Assembly (NCBI RefSeq): GCF_963676325.1
Contig: NZ_OY781099.1
Location: forward strand, 2,852,001-2,916,000
Length of the DNA: 64,000 nt
Origin: an uncultured Bacteroides sp.
Lineage (GTDB): Bacteria; Bacteroidota; Bacteroidia; Bacteroidales; Bacteroidaceae
Reading direction: 5' to 3'
In this document: in pieces, positions 10,601 to 19,627 of the stretch
Position numbering within the stretch: the stretch's first letter is position 1
Layout of the letters: each line of letters opens with the position of its first letter
The notes under the pieces: model-generated
The model's input: only the letters and a program-made list of their open reading frames with translations
Database searches by the model: none
Told to the model about the DNA's origin: nothing
Translations under genes and position numbers: made by a program

Positions 10601-11673
10601 ATGAGATAGAGCGCATCTTTGAACGTTTTTATCAAATAAAAAACAGCTTAAATAATTCCCATATTGGTACTGGCATTGGTCTTCATCTGACACGCTCTCT
10701 GGTAGAACTTCATCATGGAATTATTAGAGCTGAAAATAATGAAAACGGAAAAGGCTGTCGTTTCATTATCCGTCTACCTCTAGGAAATCATTTCCTGGTA
10801 TCTGAAGAAATGGTTATGGAAAAGACAGAACAAGATATAACAGATAGCCAGGTAACAATCCAGGAAAAACCTGATAACAATAATACTGTATCAATCAAAA
10901 CAAAGACTAAATATAAAATATTAATTGTAGAGGATGATCAAGAGATACGTAAATATCTGAAAGATGAATTAGGAAATGAATTTCATATTACAGAAAGCTG
11001 TAATGGTAAAGAAGCTCTTGCTATGATATTAAAAAAAGCTCCGGATTTAGTCATCAGTGACGTAATGATGCCAGAGATGGATGGTATGGCACTTTGTCGC
11101 AAGATTAAGCAGAATATTAATATAAATCATATTCCTGTTGTTTTACTAACAGCTAAAACCAGAGAAGAAGACAATTTAGAAGGGCTGGATGTTGGAGCAG
11201 ACAGTTATATCACAAAACCTTTTAATATCGATATAGTAAGAAAAACCATTCAAAATCTTATTAAAAACAGAGAGACTCTGAAAAATAATTTAACCGGGCA
11301 ACAGAATCAAGAAGATAAATTAGATAAAATTAGTCTCAAAACGCCTGACGAGAAACTAATGGATAGAGTAATGTCTGTAATAAACAAGAACATCAGTAAT
11401 ACAGATTTTAACGTAGAAATCTTAGCATCAGAAGTTGGCATCAGCAGAGTTCACTTACATCGTAAGCTAAAAGAACTGACCAATCAAACTACTCGCGACC
11501 TAATTCGTAATATACGTTTGCAACAAGCAGCATCATTATTAAAGGAAAAAGATCAGAGTATTAGTGAAGTAGCATATGCTACAGGATTTGTCAGTACAAC
11601 TTATTTTTCTACTGCTTTTAAAGAGTTATATGGAATAACTCCAAAAGAGTATATGGAACAATCTAAAGAGTAA
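7624..11673 (+). CDS. Hybrid two-component system regulator (HTCS2)
   Basis: A 1349-residue HTCS. The signal peptide (1-20) is followed by Reg_prop propeller repeats (about 25-680; motifs such as IWIATEDG and LWIGTEGKG recur), a Y_Y_Y domain (about 700-775) and one membrane helix (about 785-805). HisKA follows with His832 in SHEIRTP, then HATPase (DNGIAID, GTGIGLHLT), a receiver domain (from about 1098, Asp1146 in SDVMMPEMDG) and an AraC-type DNA-binding domain ending the protein. The first ATPase glycine box reads DNGIAI where DNGIGI is usual; Ala for Gly is a mild change. It is the only plus-strand gene in this half, convergent with the CE1 esterase and sharing a bidirectional terminator with it. 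The ligand is presumably an oligosaccharide of the same hemicellulose. Confidence 0.95.
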   Translation: MRIARISTILLFFFYICGFAQSGKLFTVDKELSSSMVNKVSQDSKGNIWIATEDGLNCYDGAKFLTFKHKNEDRSSIKNNYVLSVFNDSHNNLYIGYINGLQQYDYASGKFTDIPLLSSTNRKPIDAHIHIIYEKKNGDLLIGTAGHGMFLLKKNSKQANQVILNTIPNSFITAIQEDKNGNLWIGTEGKGVFCLTSGKKKETRQYLNEAKLVNLDISCMCLGPDNKIYVGSLNRGLFAYNASTNSFDAITYPVKLPIKTLYVNNQHKIMVGTDGKGLKVYDPTYKKFIENKYNIPTFDFTKSKIHSIIEDKAGDIWLGIFQKGVMLLPANRSKFKYIGHKSVLKNNIGSNCIMSVCKNHNGVLWIGTDNDGIYSVTPNGEVKSHFSQETGSNVPSTILSVFEDSDQNLWLGSFFQGMAKLNKNTGHCEYVKELNNACVFSIVEDKNKNLWIGVMGSGIYSMNIKNNQIVHYSSITGSQYSKKLNALHNRWITSLLLSHDNKLYIGSYDGLGCLDLKTKNFVSTYQTNKLLSGYIIYTIFEDTKGFIWIGTSEGMFCIHPKNHQITSLNMKDGLPSNVICGICGDKQGNLWISTNYGISKYNPIKKVFTNYYADDGLQGNEFSKNALFRDKNGEIIFGGVNGVTSFYPEKITNPAKKLDIRITGFYIHDQAIMKGAKSGSYDIIDTAVSEAKSFHLAASDNSFSIEFSAMEFCNPERITFMYAMNDKNWSTLQPGESHVSFSNLAPGKYHFKVKAKYYETYSEIKEITILISPPWYASIGAKIIYLIIIITILYFTRQQIMQRRQIKLKLQQQAHTEEINEAKLQFFINISHEIRTPMTLIISPLQKLLKIDRDEERQKLYHTIFRNSERILALINQLMDIRKIDKKQMVLKFCETDIVKFIQNQTEIFEDQSQSKQIKLTFHSDVSHLNTWIDPNNFDKIILNLLSNAFKFTPEKGEINISIHTGENENESGELRNYYEIIVSDNGIAIDKDEIERIFERFYQIKNSLNNSHIGTGIGLHLTRSLVELHHGIIRAENNENGKGCRFIIRLPLGNHFLVSEEMVMEKTEQDITDSQVTIQEKPDNNNTVSIKTKTKYKILIVEDDQEIRKYLKDELGNEFHITESCNGKEALAMILKKAPDLVISDVMMPEMDGMALCRKIKQNININHIPVVLLTAKTREEDNLEGLDVGADSYITKPFNIDIVRKTIQNLIKNRETLKNNLTGQQNQEDKLDKISLKTPDEKLMDRVMSVINKNISNTDFNVEILASEVGISRVHLHRKLKELTNQTTRDLIRNIRLQQAASLLKEKDQSISEVAYATGFVSTTYFSTAFKELYGITPKEYMEQSKE

Positions 11674-11676
11674 TCT

Positions 11677-11722
11677 AAAAAGGCGTAAGATATTACATTT
11701 ATGATATCTTACGCCTTTTTTT
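11677..11722. terminator. Bidirectional rho-independent terminator between HTCS2 and CE1
   Basis: A perfect 17-bp inverted repeat (arm AAAAAGGCGTAAGATAT, 11677-11693; partner 11704-11720) with a 10-nt loop. It is flanked by A-runs on the left and T-runs on the right, so it works for both convergent transcripts. It starts 3 bp after the HTCS2 stop and ends 25 bp from the CE1 stop. Confidence 0.9.
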
Positions 11723-11747
11723 ATGAAAAGAGATCAATCAACAGACC

Positions 11748-12599
11748 TTATTTCATATTATTTGAAACAATGATTAATGCCTCTTTCAATGATGGGCGCC
11801 AATAATTCCAATCATGCCCACCATCCTTAATGCGCAATTGATATCTTATATTTTGAAGTCTAAATGCACTAATGAGATCAATATTGGCGTCATAAGTAAA
11901 ATCATCATCACCACAATCAATAAACCAATGAACTTTTCTCAACGAATCCAGCTTTGCAGCCGAAGCACTTTGTATTGACTTGATAGGATTATTATCATCT
12001 ATAATTTGCTGACGCCAAGTTGCAGAAGAATCTTTCTTCAAAAAAGCCAAATCCTGACTTCTCAAATAGCTGCTCATGCCGTATACGGTATTAAACATTT
12101 CAGGGTGATGAACTCCATATACTACAGATGCACCTCCTCCCATAGAATAACCCGCTACAGCCCTATGCTTTTTATCCGAAATTACACGATAATGGTTTTC
12201 AATGAAAGGAATAAACTCCTTGAAGAAGAAATCTTCATACTTCCAATGACTGGCATTAAACCAAATCATATTGTTTTTATTACCTTCGGGGCAAACAATA
12301 ATCATTTCTTTACACAATCCATTTGCTATTAAACTATCAGCTGTTGTTTGTAATCCACCGTATACGGCCCAATCAGTATTCGAACAATTCCCGCCATGTA
12401 ATAGATAAAGCACAGGATAAGTTTGTGTTTTATCTGTATTATAACTAGGAGGAAGATATATGGTATACTCTCGTTCACTAATTCCATTAAGCATTGTACA
12501 TGTCATCTTAGTAAAATCGACTTTGCTTTTTGCCTGAGTCCAGGCTGGATTAACAAAAAAAATAAGAACTAAAAAAACTAATGATATCCTTTTTCTCAT
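11748..12599 (-). CDS. Secreted CE1-type esterase (feruloyl or acetyl-xylan esterase)
   Basis: A 283-residue alpha/beta hydrolase of the esterase D/CE1 type, predicted to cut ferulate or acetate esters from xylan side chains. The signal peptide covers about 1-22 (cleavage near WTQAKS). The nucleophile elbow GYSMGGG places Ser152, an Asp follows in the FIDCGDDDF region, and the His is in GGHDWNYW. No accessory module is present, unlike the 381-aa CE1 at 33043. It appears to have its own promoter 29 bp upstream with both boxes, despite following the GH43 at 12734 by 134 bp, so it may be expressed separately from the operon. CE1 members vary in acyl preference; which ester is cut is inference. 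Confidence 0.85.
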   Translation of the reverse strand: MRKRISLVFLVLIFFVNPAWTQAKSKVDFTKMTCTMLNGISEREYTIYLPPSYNTDKTQTYPVLYLLHGGNCSNTDWAVYGGLQTTADSLIANGLCKEMIIVCPEGNKNNMIWFNASHWKYEDFFFKEFIPFIENHYRVISDKKHRAVAGYSMGGGASVVYGVHHPEMFNTVYGMSSYLRSQDLAFLKKDSSATWRQQIIDDNNPIKSIQSASAAKLDSLRKVHWFIDCGDDDFTYDANIDLISAFRLQNIRYQLRIKDGGHDWNYWRPSLKEALIIVSNNMK

Positions 12600-12627
12600 A
12601 ATATATTAAATTGAATTCAATGTTGCA

Positions 12628-12692
12628 CAAAAGTAATAAGGCTAATTAGATAACACAAAGAACTATGTAACATAAACTTTTGCTGATGTGAC
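12628..12692 (-). promoter_or_regulatory. CE1 promoter with -33/-7 boxes and two 21-bp spaced sites
   Basis: On the minus strand TTTG (12659-12656) lies 20 nt before TACTTTTG (12635-12628), a near-canonical Bacteroidota promoter. Upstream, GTTACAT (12671-12665) and GTCACAT (12692-12686) are exactly 21 bp apart and echo the GTTACAT array before HTCS2. Confidence 0.65.
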
Positions 12693-12733
12693 AGTAATGC
12701 CATTAATGAATATGTAAGGTATTCAATGCTTAA

Positions 12734-13858
12734 TCAATATTCAACACTCTGTTCGGTCCAGGTTGGCCCTTTAATGTAGAACATTCCATTTTTATAATAT
12801 ACAGGTTCTATCCCCATTTGAGGTACCTTCTCCCAATTCTGAAGATCTTTACAGTAAGGATAAGGCCGTTTTTCATCCATCAGGTAATGGCAGGATAACC
12901 ACAATTTCCCATCCGGCCCTTCAAATAAACTATTATGTCCTGTTTCACAATATGGATCTTCTGTATCCTGAACTTTCAGATGAGCATATCCTCCACCAAT
13001 AGCTAATTCCGGACGATATCCTTTTTTTCGGGTACCAAATATTGGTTCAGGTGATGCCAAAGTCCACGGACCAAGCGGAGATTTAGACTTCAATAATCCA
13101 ACTTCGTATCCGCGAGTCCAGGTAGAGAAAAACATAAAGTAAGTTCCATCTCTTTTAACTACAAATGGTCCTTCAATACCTCCAATCATCCATTCAGGAT
13201 AACCAGGTTGTTTCTTATCCAGAATTTTTTGAATATTTCCAATAATTCGTCCCTTCGTCAAGTCTATTTTTGCTTGAAAAAGTCCGTTGCCACTACAATA
13301 GAGATATGTCTGCCCATCCTCATCTTCAAACAATGTTGCATCATTATTATATTGAGAAGTAAGAGGTCCGTTAACTAATTTATATGGCCCAGTCACCTGA
13401 TCGGATACAAATAACCAGATACTATGTGTACTCATACCTTTTGGATCCTCTTTAGTTACTTTTCCACTATTAACAGTAAGCCAATATTTATTCTTTATGA
13501 AATGTATTTCCGGAGCCCAGAACCTTCCATTATAAGGACAATCAGCAGATAGTTTGCTTGCATCTATAATCCATGAATGTTGACTCCAATGGATTAAATC
13601 ATCTGAGACCAATAAACGAACACCAGGATTCGGCCCTGTCCATACAGGATTGGAAGTACCCGTGCAATACCACTGTTTGCCAACCTTGATTATACAATGA
13701 TCACGCATAGAGACAGCAGTATCTCTTGTTATAGGATTAGTGTAATGAAACACATGCGAAGAGATACTATCCGTTGGTGAATTATTATTATTTACCTGTG
13801 CTAAACAGATAAGCGAAAACAAAAATTGCCCTAAAAAGAGAACTACTTTTTTCTTCAT
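12734..13858 (-). CDS. Secreted single-domain GH43 family enzyme
   Basis: A 374-residue secreted five-bladed propeller enzyme without accessory domain. Signal peptide about 1-21. Candidate catalytic acids: Asp in SMRDHCII, Asp in NNDATLFED and Glu in GGIEGPFV, in the order expected for GH43. The sequence is clearly different from the GH43-CBM6 enzymes of the 56-64 kb block, so it should have a different linkage preference. It starts 19 bp after the GH115 stop and is the last gene of the unit that begins at 21625. It is annotated at family level only; arabinofuranosidase, xylosidase or galactosidase activity are all possible in GH43. Confidence 0.8.
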   Translation of the reverse strand: MKKKVVLFLGQFLFSLICLAQVNNNNSPTDSISSHVFHYTNPITRDTAVSMRDHCIIKVGKQWYCTGTSNPVWTGPNPGVRLLVSDDLIHWSQHSWIIDASKLSADCPYNGRFWAPEIHFIKNKYWLTVNSGKVTKEDPKGMSTHSIWLFVSDQVTGPYKLVNGPLTSQYNNDATLFEDEDGQTYLYCSGNGLFQAKIDLTKGRIIGNIQKILDKKQPGYPEWMIGGIEGPFVVKRDGTYFMFFSTWTRGYEVGLLKSKSPLGPWTLASPEPIFGTRKKGYRPELAIGGGYAHLKVQDTEDPYCETGHNSLFEGPDGKLWLSCHYLMDEKRPYPYCKDLQNWEKVPQMGIEPVYYKNGMFYIKGPTWTEQSVEY

Positions 13859-13877
13859 TGCTTAATACTACTAAAAT

Positions 13878-16478
13878 TTAATATACTTTTTTGTAAGGAC
13901 TCTCATTCATTTTCAGATATGTTTGTTCATATCCTCCCATATCAACAATTATTTTGTAAATAACAACTCCAGGATCTAACGGACGGATTGTTAACACATG
14001 CGTTCCATCTACTTTTTCAGATAATGGAAGTGTTACAATAGTCTCTATCATACGTGCTGCAGCTGCCGGATACATTTTTGAATAATTATTCTTCCACGTA
14101 AGCTGATCATTAATATTCCATATTTTTTCATTCTCTCCATCAAATGATGCAGCCACGCTTTGTCCTCCTTTTTTAAATGGTAATGTACTATCGAAAAATA
14201 TCCGAAGTTTAATACTGTCAGGCTTTGAATCTGTAACCATTTTATAGCTTAAAAAAGTTCCATCAGTTTTCATAGTGTAAGGCATCAGAGCAATACCGGA
14301 AAGAGTTCTTCCAAGATCTGGAATTACAGTCCAATTAGTTTTTTCGTTAGCCTTTTTCTCAAAATAATGTTCACCTTCAATTACAACGACTTTATTCTTT
14401 TCACTGAATATATATCCACCATACTTTGCTTCTTCTGGCTTAATACGAATAACCTTTGGCATTATATTCCCACCTTTGGGTTCGTCCCATGATTTATATC
14501 CAATATGGGTCTGATCCATAATATGGTTCCAACGGCCACCGGCAACATTCAAATTATAATCTTTTGAATATTCAGCATCACGTTTAAAACAACTTTCAGC
14601 ACGATCAGCCCAGTAATTAGCTTTCAGATCTTTTTCACCTGCCAATTTTTCATTCATGGCCACAGCATAGTACATATCATAAAGATTTGCCATTGCGCGC
14701 ACAGGATGAAGTACAAGTTCCATATAAGTATCCTTATATTCGGCAGGAAGTTTTAAGTACTGTCTCAAAGCCCTTGTTTCAAGTGCCAGATAAGCGTCTT
14801 TCACTTGAAGAAATTCTCCATTTTCAAGATTATAGGTTTTATGATCCATCATTTCAGCTGTAACACGACTGTTGTATTTACAATACATGCTCAAGATTTC
14901 TGCAGCCTCAGTTGATTCTTCTGGGCCAAACTTATCTTCACAAAACTTTCGGGCATATTCTTCTAGATTCTTTTCATTAAAAGATGTCGGGTTCCAAGCC
15001 ATATTCAGAAAGAAATCCATTGGATATTCATTCGGTTTCAGATCACCCACATTCAAAATCCAAACTTTATCAATACCATAGCTGTAAGTTAATTGCAGTT
15101 GCTCCCACATATGTGGAATTTGTGTCATGTTCAGCCATTGATAAGCTCTTGGTGCACCATGTAAATCCACATGATAATACATACCATAGCCACCAGGATG
15201 TTTCTTTTGATTAAGTTCCGGCAATCGACGTACATCTCCCCAATTGTCATCACACAACAGAACAATAGCATCATCGGGGACCTTCATTCCCTGATCATAA
15301 TATTCCAGAACTTCGCTGTAGAGTGCCCAAATCTGTGGAGTTTTGGAAGCAGATTTTTTAGTTACTTTTTCAATAATTTGTCGTTGGTCTTTCATTATTC
15401 GTTCTAGTAACTTAAAGTTATCTTCAGCACTTCCGGTATCATTCATTGGTAGATCACCATCACCACGCATAGCCATAGTAACTACTTGCTCGTATTTTTT
15501 ATTTCGTTCAAACCCATCTTCCCAGAATTTCTTCAGACCAGCTTCATTCGTTTTGTAGTTCCATTCGCCATTACCATATTCTTTATGGTGATTTCCCCAT
15601 TCTTTTTGTGCACGCATCATTGGTTCATGATGAGAGGTCCCCATAACAATACCATACTCATCAGCAAGTTTTGGATTTTCAGGATCATCCTCATTAAAGG
15701 TATTCCCCCACATGGCCGGCCATAAAAAGTTTGCTCTCAGCCTAAGAAGTAGCTCAAACATATGAGCATACAATTTGCTATTAGCACCTCCAAATTTCTC
15801 TTTAGCCCAACCGGTAAAGCAAGGCGCTTCATCATTTATAAAAATACCCCGGTAACGCACTTTGGGCTCATCAGAAACATATCGACCAGATAGGACATAG
15901 GCTGCCGGACGTTTTTTCGCAGGAACATCAGCCCACCAATACCAAGGAGATACACCTAACTGTCGAGACAATTCGTAAATTCCATAAATGGTTCCTCTTT
16001 TATCACTACCAGCAATCACTAAACACGGCTTCGAGTTTATCTTTGGATTAGGGATTGTGGTAATAACAAAGCTTTCCCATTTTCCATTCAAGTCTTTTAC
16101 ATTGAGTTTTTTAGACGAAACAAGTTCATCAATTAGTTTACTCTTGCCTAGAGTTCCAACAACAATCTCATATCCAGTTGAGGTTTCAGATGTGATTAAT
16201 TTAGGTTTAACGCCAGAAACGCGATCAATATCCATTTGTAAGTCACCAATGGCTCGAATCACTCCCTTGTAATCGCTTATATCATAGCGGATAGATGCGA
16301 CTACATGTTCACTGGTAACAATCGGGAAATCTCTACTCGATTCAGAGTTTTCTGAAATTATGTTCGATGTCAGCGCACCTATCTGCTGTGCTTTGATCGG
16401 TAAACAAAACATAAGAACCGCAAAGCCAGGAATAATTAAACGGCAGCAAAAAGCTACTGTATTAGATGCAATTTTCAT
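13878..16478 (-). CDS. Secreted GH115 alpha-glucuronidase
   Basis: An 866-residue enzyme predicted to remove 4-O-methyl-glucuronic acid from internal or terminal xylose of glucuronoxylan. The signal peptide is about 1-30. An N-terminal alpha/beta domain (about 45-190; VIRAIGDLQMDIDRVSG) precedes the barrel with family hallmarks YRGIFINDEAP, FLWPAMWGNTFNEDDP and MGTSHHEPM. A helical domain and a C-terminal beta-sandwich (about 690-866, ending in VVIYKIIVDMGG) follow. It lacks the middle beta-sandwich insert seen in the GH115 pair at 50.6-56.6 kb and is 110-130 residues shorter, so the three paralogs are not simple copies. It lies between two GH43 genes. Confidence 0.92.
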   Translation of the reverse strand: MKIASNTVAFCCRLIIPGFAVLMFCLPIKAQQIGALTSNIISENSESSRDFPIVTSEHVVASIRYDISDYKGVIRAIGDLQMDIDRVSGVKPKLITSETSTGYEIVVGTLGKSKLIDELVSSKKLNVKDLNGKWESFVITTIPNPKINSKPCLVIAGSDKRGTIYGIYELSRQLGVSPWYWWADVPAKKRPAAYVLSGRYVSDEPKVRYRGIFINDEAPCFTGWAKEKFGGANSKLYAHMFELLLRLRANFLWPAMWGNTFNEDDPENPKLADEYGIVMGTSHHEPMMRAQKEWGNHHKEYGNGEWNYKTNEAGLKKFWEDGFERNKKYEQVVTMAMRGDGDLPMNDTGSAEDNFKLLERIMKDQRQIIEKVTKKSASKTPQIWALYSEVLEYYDQGMKVPDDAIVLLCDDNWGDVRRLPELNQKKHPGGYGMYYHVDLHGAPRAYQWLNMTQIPHMWEQLQLTYSYGIDKVWILNVGDLKPNEYPMDFFLNMAWNPTSFNEKNLEEYARKFCEDKFGPEESTEAAEILSMYCKYNSRVTAEMMDHKTYNLENGEFLQVKDAYLALETRALRQYLKLPAEYKDTYMELVLHPVRAMANLYDMYYAVAMNEKLAGEKDLKANYWADRAESCFKRDAEYSKDYNLNVAGGRWNHIMDQTHIGYKSWDEPKGGNIMPKVIRIKPEEAKYGGYIFSEKNKVVVIEGEHYFEKKANEKTNWTVIPDLGRTLSGIALMPYTMKTDGTFLSYKMVTDSKPDSIKLRIFFDSTLPFKKGGQSVAASFDGENEKIWNINDQLTWKNNYSKMYPAAAARMIETIVTLPLSEKVDGTHVLTIRPLDPGVVIYKIIVDMGGYEQTYLKMNESPYKKVY

Positions 16479-16530
16479 GTAAAATAACTATTATACGAAT
16501 TTTTAATATTGAACTCATTTTTATTCTTTT

Positions 16531-16544
16531 GAACAAATTTGTTC
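16531..16544. promoter_or_regulatory. 14-bp perfect palindrome in the GH115-GH43 spacer
   Basis: GAACAAATTTGTTC is a perfect palindrome in the 103-bp AT-rich spacer upstream of the GH115 gene. It may be an operator or merely part of an AT-rich leader. No -7 box is obvious beside it. Confidence 0.25.
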
Positions 16545-16581
16545 CTTTTCAAAGAAATTTGAATATTTTTTATCAGTTGCA

Positions 16582-17922
16582 CTATTCAAATTTAATCCAA
16601 TCCACTTCAATCACATTATTATTAACTGAAGATAGGAACAAATTCTGACTACCTTGTTTTAAACCAGAAATCAAAACTTTAGTCTCCTTCCATTCTTTAC
16701 TTTTTGGAATGTTTATTTTTGCCAGCATTGGACCATTAATACTGTTTAACTTCAGTAGCAATATTCCTCCTTTCTGAGAAGTAGCTTTTACAATAACTGA
16801 TTTGTATCTTTTCTTTCCAAAATCAACGGCATTGTATTGTATCCATGCTTTTTTCGCATTAAGCACTGTTTTCCAACCAGCAAATGTATTCAGAGTATCA
16901 ATAAATGAAACAGAAGTTCCTTTATCACTTATTCGGCTATAACGATCTATCTGTATTTGCTTTGAAGCATCAGTCAATCCCACACCACGAAAGGTAGGTA
17001 TAACTTCTCGAATAGTACCATCAGCGTTAAAAGACAAGCTATCAATACGTACCGACCTGTTTTTATCAAATTTTGGTGAAAGGTCATTACTGTGGTAGAA
17101 TAGATACCACTGCCCTTTAAAATTTATAATCGAATGATGATTAGTCCAGCATCCAACAGGCGATTCGTCCATAATAACTCCTGCCATTTTGAAAGGTCCC
17201 ATCGGACTGGTTCCCATAGCATATTCAAGCCGTTCAATTTTATTTTCAACATGCGGGAAAGTCAAATAATACACCCCTTTACGTTCAAATAAAAAAGGGC
17301 CTTCTTTTAATCCTTTTTCCGGCAAATTAGCAATAATCTGAGGTTCTGAAGCTAGTTCCACCATATTGCTTTTCAATTTTGATACCATAAAGTTGCCAGC
17401 CGACCAATATAAATAAGCTTGTCCATCTTTATCTATAAAAACATTGGGATCAATACCACTGACCTTATCTATTGATTTAGGCTGTGGAATAAACGGGCCA
17501 CAAGGATTATTAGCTATAGCTACTCCAACAGAAAAGCCCTTTAAGGCTTTGGGAGGAGCTGGAAAATAAAAGTAATATTTCCCGTTTTTGCTAATACAGT
17601 CTGGAGCCCACATACTAAATGCAGTTGAGTCAGCCCATAGTACTTTATTCTGGTTCAAAATAACGCCATGATCTGTCCAGTCAGTAAGATTTGAAGATGA
17701 GAAAACATGATAATCTTCCATACAAAACCAGTTTAGACGACCTTGCCCTTCTTTACCCAAAATATCATGCGATGGATATAGATATACTTTATCACCGAAA
17801 ACCCTGGCTGTCGGATCGGCAGAGAACTGATTTCTTATAATGGGATTCTGAGCTAAAATAACAGTAATATTAAATAGCATAAATGTAACAAGAATCAATC
17901 GAGCCAACTTATTTTTTTCCAT
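16582..17922 (-). CDS. Secreted GH43 with C-terminal CBM6-like domain
   Basis: A 446-residue enzyme. Signal peptide about 1-24, mature start near QNPIIRNQ. The GH43 propeller (about 25-305) has Asp in SADPTARV, Asp in GIDPNVFID and Glu in KEGPFLFE, plus the conserved His-rich WTNHHSI blade. A CBM6-like sandwich (about 325-446) completes it and may bind arabinoxylan chains. It resembles the GH43-CBM6 enzymes of the 56-64 kb block in layout, which suggests duplication between the two enzyme blocks. An imperfect 15-bp hairpin in the 99-bp spacer before it could set its level relative to the upstream gene. Confidence 0.87.
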   Translation of the reverse strand: MEKNKLARLILVTFMLFNITVILAQNPIIRNQFSADPTARVFGDKVYLYPSHDILGKEGQGRLNWFCMEDYHVFSSSNLTDWTDHGVILNQNKVLWADSTAFSMWAPDCISKNGKYYFYFPAPPKALKGFSVGVAIANNPCGPFIPQPKSIDKVSGIDPNVFIDKDGQAYLYWSAGNFMVSKLKSNMVELASEPQIIANLPEKGLKEGPFLFERKGVYYLTFPHVENKIERLEYAMGTSPMGPFKMAGVIMDESPVGCWTNHHSIINFKGQWYLFYHSNDLSPKFDKNRSVRIDSLSFNADGTIREVIPTFRGVGLTDASKQIQIDRYSRISDKGTSVSFIDTLNTFAGWKTVLNAKKAWIQYNAVDFGKKRYKSVIVKATSQKGGILLLKLNSINGPMLAKINIPKSKEWKETKVLISGLKQGSQNLFLSSVNNNVIEVDWIKFE

Positions 17923-17963
17923 GGATGTTTTTATTTTAGAGATGTATTAGTTTAAGTATAATA

Positions 17964-18008
17964 TGACAAGAACATTATAAGACTTATTTTCCCTATAATG
18001 TTCTGTCA
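17964..18008 (-). terminator. Intra-operon hairpin between two GH43 genes
   Basis: TGACAAGAACATTATA pairs with TATAATGTTCTGTCA (one bulged A) around a 14-nt loop. It lies just after the GH43 at 18022 in the minus transcript. No U-tract follows, so it is more likely an mRNA processing or partial attenuation element than a full terminator. Confidence 0.45.
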
Positions 18009-18021
18009 CATTTTAAGTATA

Positions 18022-19596
18022 CTATTTTATTTCAGAAATAGTATCTGAAATATGGAAATAATCAAAATCAGCATATCCACCTATGTTTTTAGTGGCATAA
18101 TTAAACAGTCCAAAGCGATATCCAATAAATTGAGGAATGGTATATGCCATTTTTAATGGTTCACCAATGATATTCCATACCTTACCATCATAGCTATAAA
18201 AGAATTTAGCAATATCTGCACGGTCCTTGAAGTTGCATTCGGCTTTGAAATAAACAATATTATGTGAAAGTGGAACACTTTGTATTTCAACAGGCTTTCC
18301 AGTTCCGGCACTAATCATTACTATAGACTTGGCTCCTTTATTAACTCTAACCCCTATCTGACCGAAATTCTTTTGTAGCAAGCATAATCCGGCAAAATCT
18401 CCATCCTTCATATGAGACACATCCATTGATGTTGAGCCTGTACATACAGGTCCAATGGTACGTTGAGTCAATGTATTTCTTGCCATTAACAGAGTTGAAT
18501 CTATTCTACCTGTTGTAAGACGCAAATAACCTTTCCTTTGACTAACCGACCATAATTTATTGTCCGGATTATGATTCCATTGCCAAGCCAATGGTAAAGC
18601 AGCTGCTCCCGGCTTACGTGTAAATTCGTCAGAAGCAACAATACCAGGAATCAAACCTTTGCTCACTGGTAAATCTAGTGTTTCAGGCACTTTTCCATTC
18701 ACGCCAATAACAGGCCATCCATTTTCCCATTTAACCGGAACCAAATAAGGAATACGCCCTACCGCTCCAAAATCACGGAATAAATAAGCGTACCATTTAC
18801 CATCAGGAGTGTCAATAAGTCCTCCTTGGGCTACCCCCTTATCCTGAAATCCAACTAGCCCTTCATACGGACCAGTAATTTTATCTGCTCTGTGAATATT
18901 TACAGTACGCATACCGCCGGCTGGCCAGGTTATATTGAATATATAATATTTTCCATTTACTTTAAAAAGCTGAGATCCTTCTGCTCCAAGCCCCTTGTTA
19001 CCAGACGGAGCACTAGCATTTTCAATTAGCACGCGATTTGTTTCAGATTTAATCCCTGAAAGGTCTTTTTTAAGCTCTACTATATTGAGTTTACCACTTC
19101 CATAAATCATATAAATACGTCCATCTTCTTCGAAAAATAATGAATGATCATGCAATGACGGAGCAAAAGAATGTTTTACCCAAGGCCCTTTCTCTAGATT
19201 CTTTGTTGTGTAAATATATGTTTTCCCAGTTGTTTGAGCAAATGTTGAAACATAGTAAGTTCCTTTGTTATAGCGAAGACTACTAGCCCATGAACCTCTT
19301 CCATAAGTACTTTGACCATTATTAAGATTTAGTGCATCAACATCATCTAAAGTATTATAGGCATAATTCACTAATTTCCAGTTTACCAAATCTTTAGACT
19401 TCATAATTGGAACACCCGGACTCATGTGCATGGTAGTGCTACTCATATAATAAGTATCTCCAACCCGAAGCATAGACATATCAGGAACATCTGAAAAGAT
19501 AATCGGGTTCTGAGCTTTCTTCACCTGTGCTGACAGATTCATAGAATACCCGGAAAGCAGAATTGCCACAACGCATAAAATATTTCTTTTTCTCAT
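18022..19596 (-). CDS. Secreted two-domain GH43 beta-xylosidase/arabinofuranosidase
   Basis: A 524-residue enzyme. Signal peptide about 1-23. The GH43 propeller (about 28-315) shows Asp in VPDMSML, Asp in LHDHSLFFE and Glu in GAEGSQLF; the STTMHMSPGVPIM loop is shared with the interrupted paralog at 26387. A C2 beta-sandwich domain (about 330-515) closes the active site in such enzymes and is often needed for exo action on short xylo-oligosaccharides. It follows GH51 by 31 bp, so it is in the same transcription unit. It is the best in-window reference for what the amber-interrupted GH43 should look like downstream of its stop. Confidence 0.88.
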   Translation of the reverse strand: MRKRNILCVVAILLSGYSMNLSAQVKKAQNPIIFSDVPDMSMLRVGDTYYMSSTTMHMSPGVPIMKSKDLVNWKLVNYAYNTLDDVDALNLNNGQSTYGRGSWASSLRYNKGTYYVSTFAQTTGKTYIYTTKNLEKGPWVKHSFAPSLHDHSLFFEEDGRIYMIYGSGKLNIVELKKDLSGIKSETNRVLIENASAPSGNKGLGAEGSQLFKVNGKYYIFNITWPAGGMRTVNIHRADKITGPYEGLVGFQDKGVAQGGLIDTPDGKWYAYLFRDFGAVGRIPYLVPVKWENGWPVIGVNGKVPETLDLPVSKGLIPGIVASDEFTRKPGAAALPLAWQWNHNPDNKLWSVSQRKGYLRLTTGRIDSTLLMARNTLTQRTIGPVCTGSTSMDVSHMKDGDFAGLCLLQKNFGQIGVRVNKGAKSIVMISAGTGKPVEIQSVPLSHNIVYFKAECNFKDRADIAKFFYSYDGKVWNIIGEPLKMAYTIPQFIGYRFGLFNYATKNIGGYADFDYFHISDTISEIK

Positions 19597-19627
19597 AGTA
19601 TTAAGTTTATATAATTGATAGAGATTA

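Noticed and set aside
14872..16272. Several 70-95-codon plus-strand frames inside the GH115 gene
   Set aside because: Antisense shadows of a strongly coding gene; similar shadows occur opposite every GH115, GH51 and GH31 gene here.
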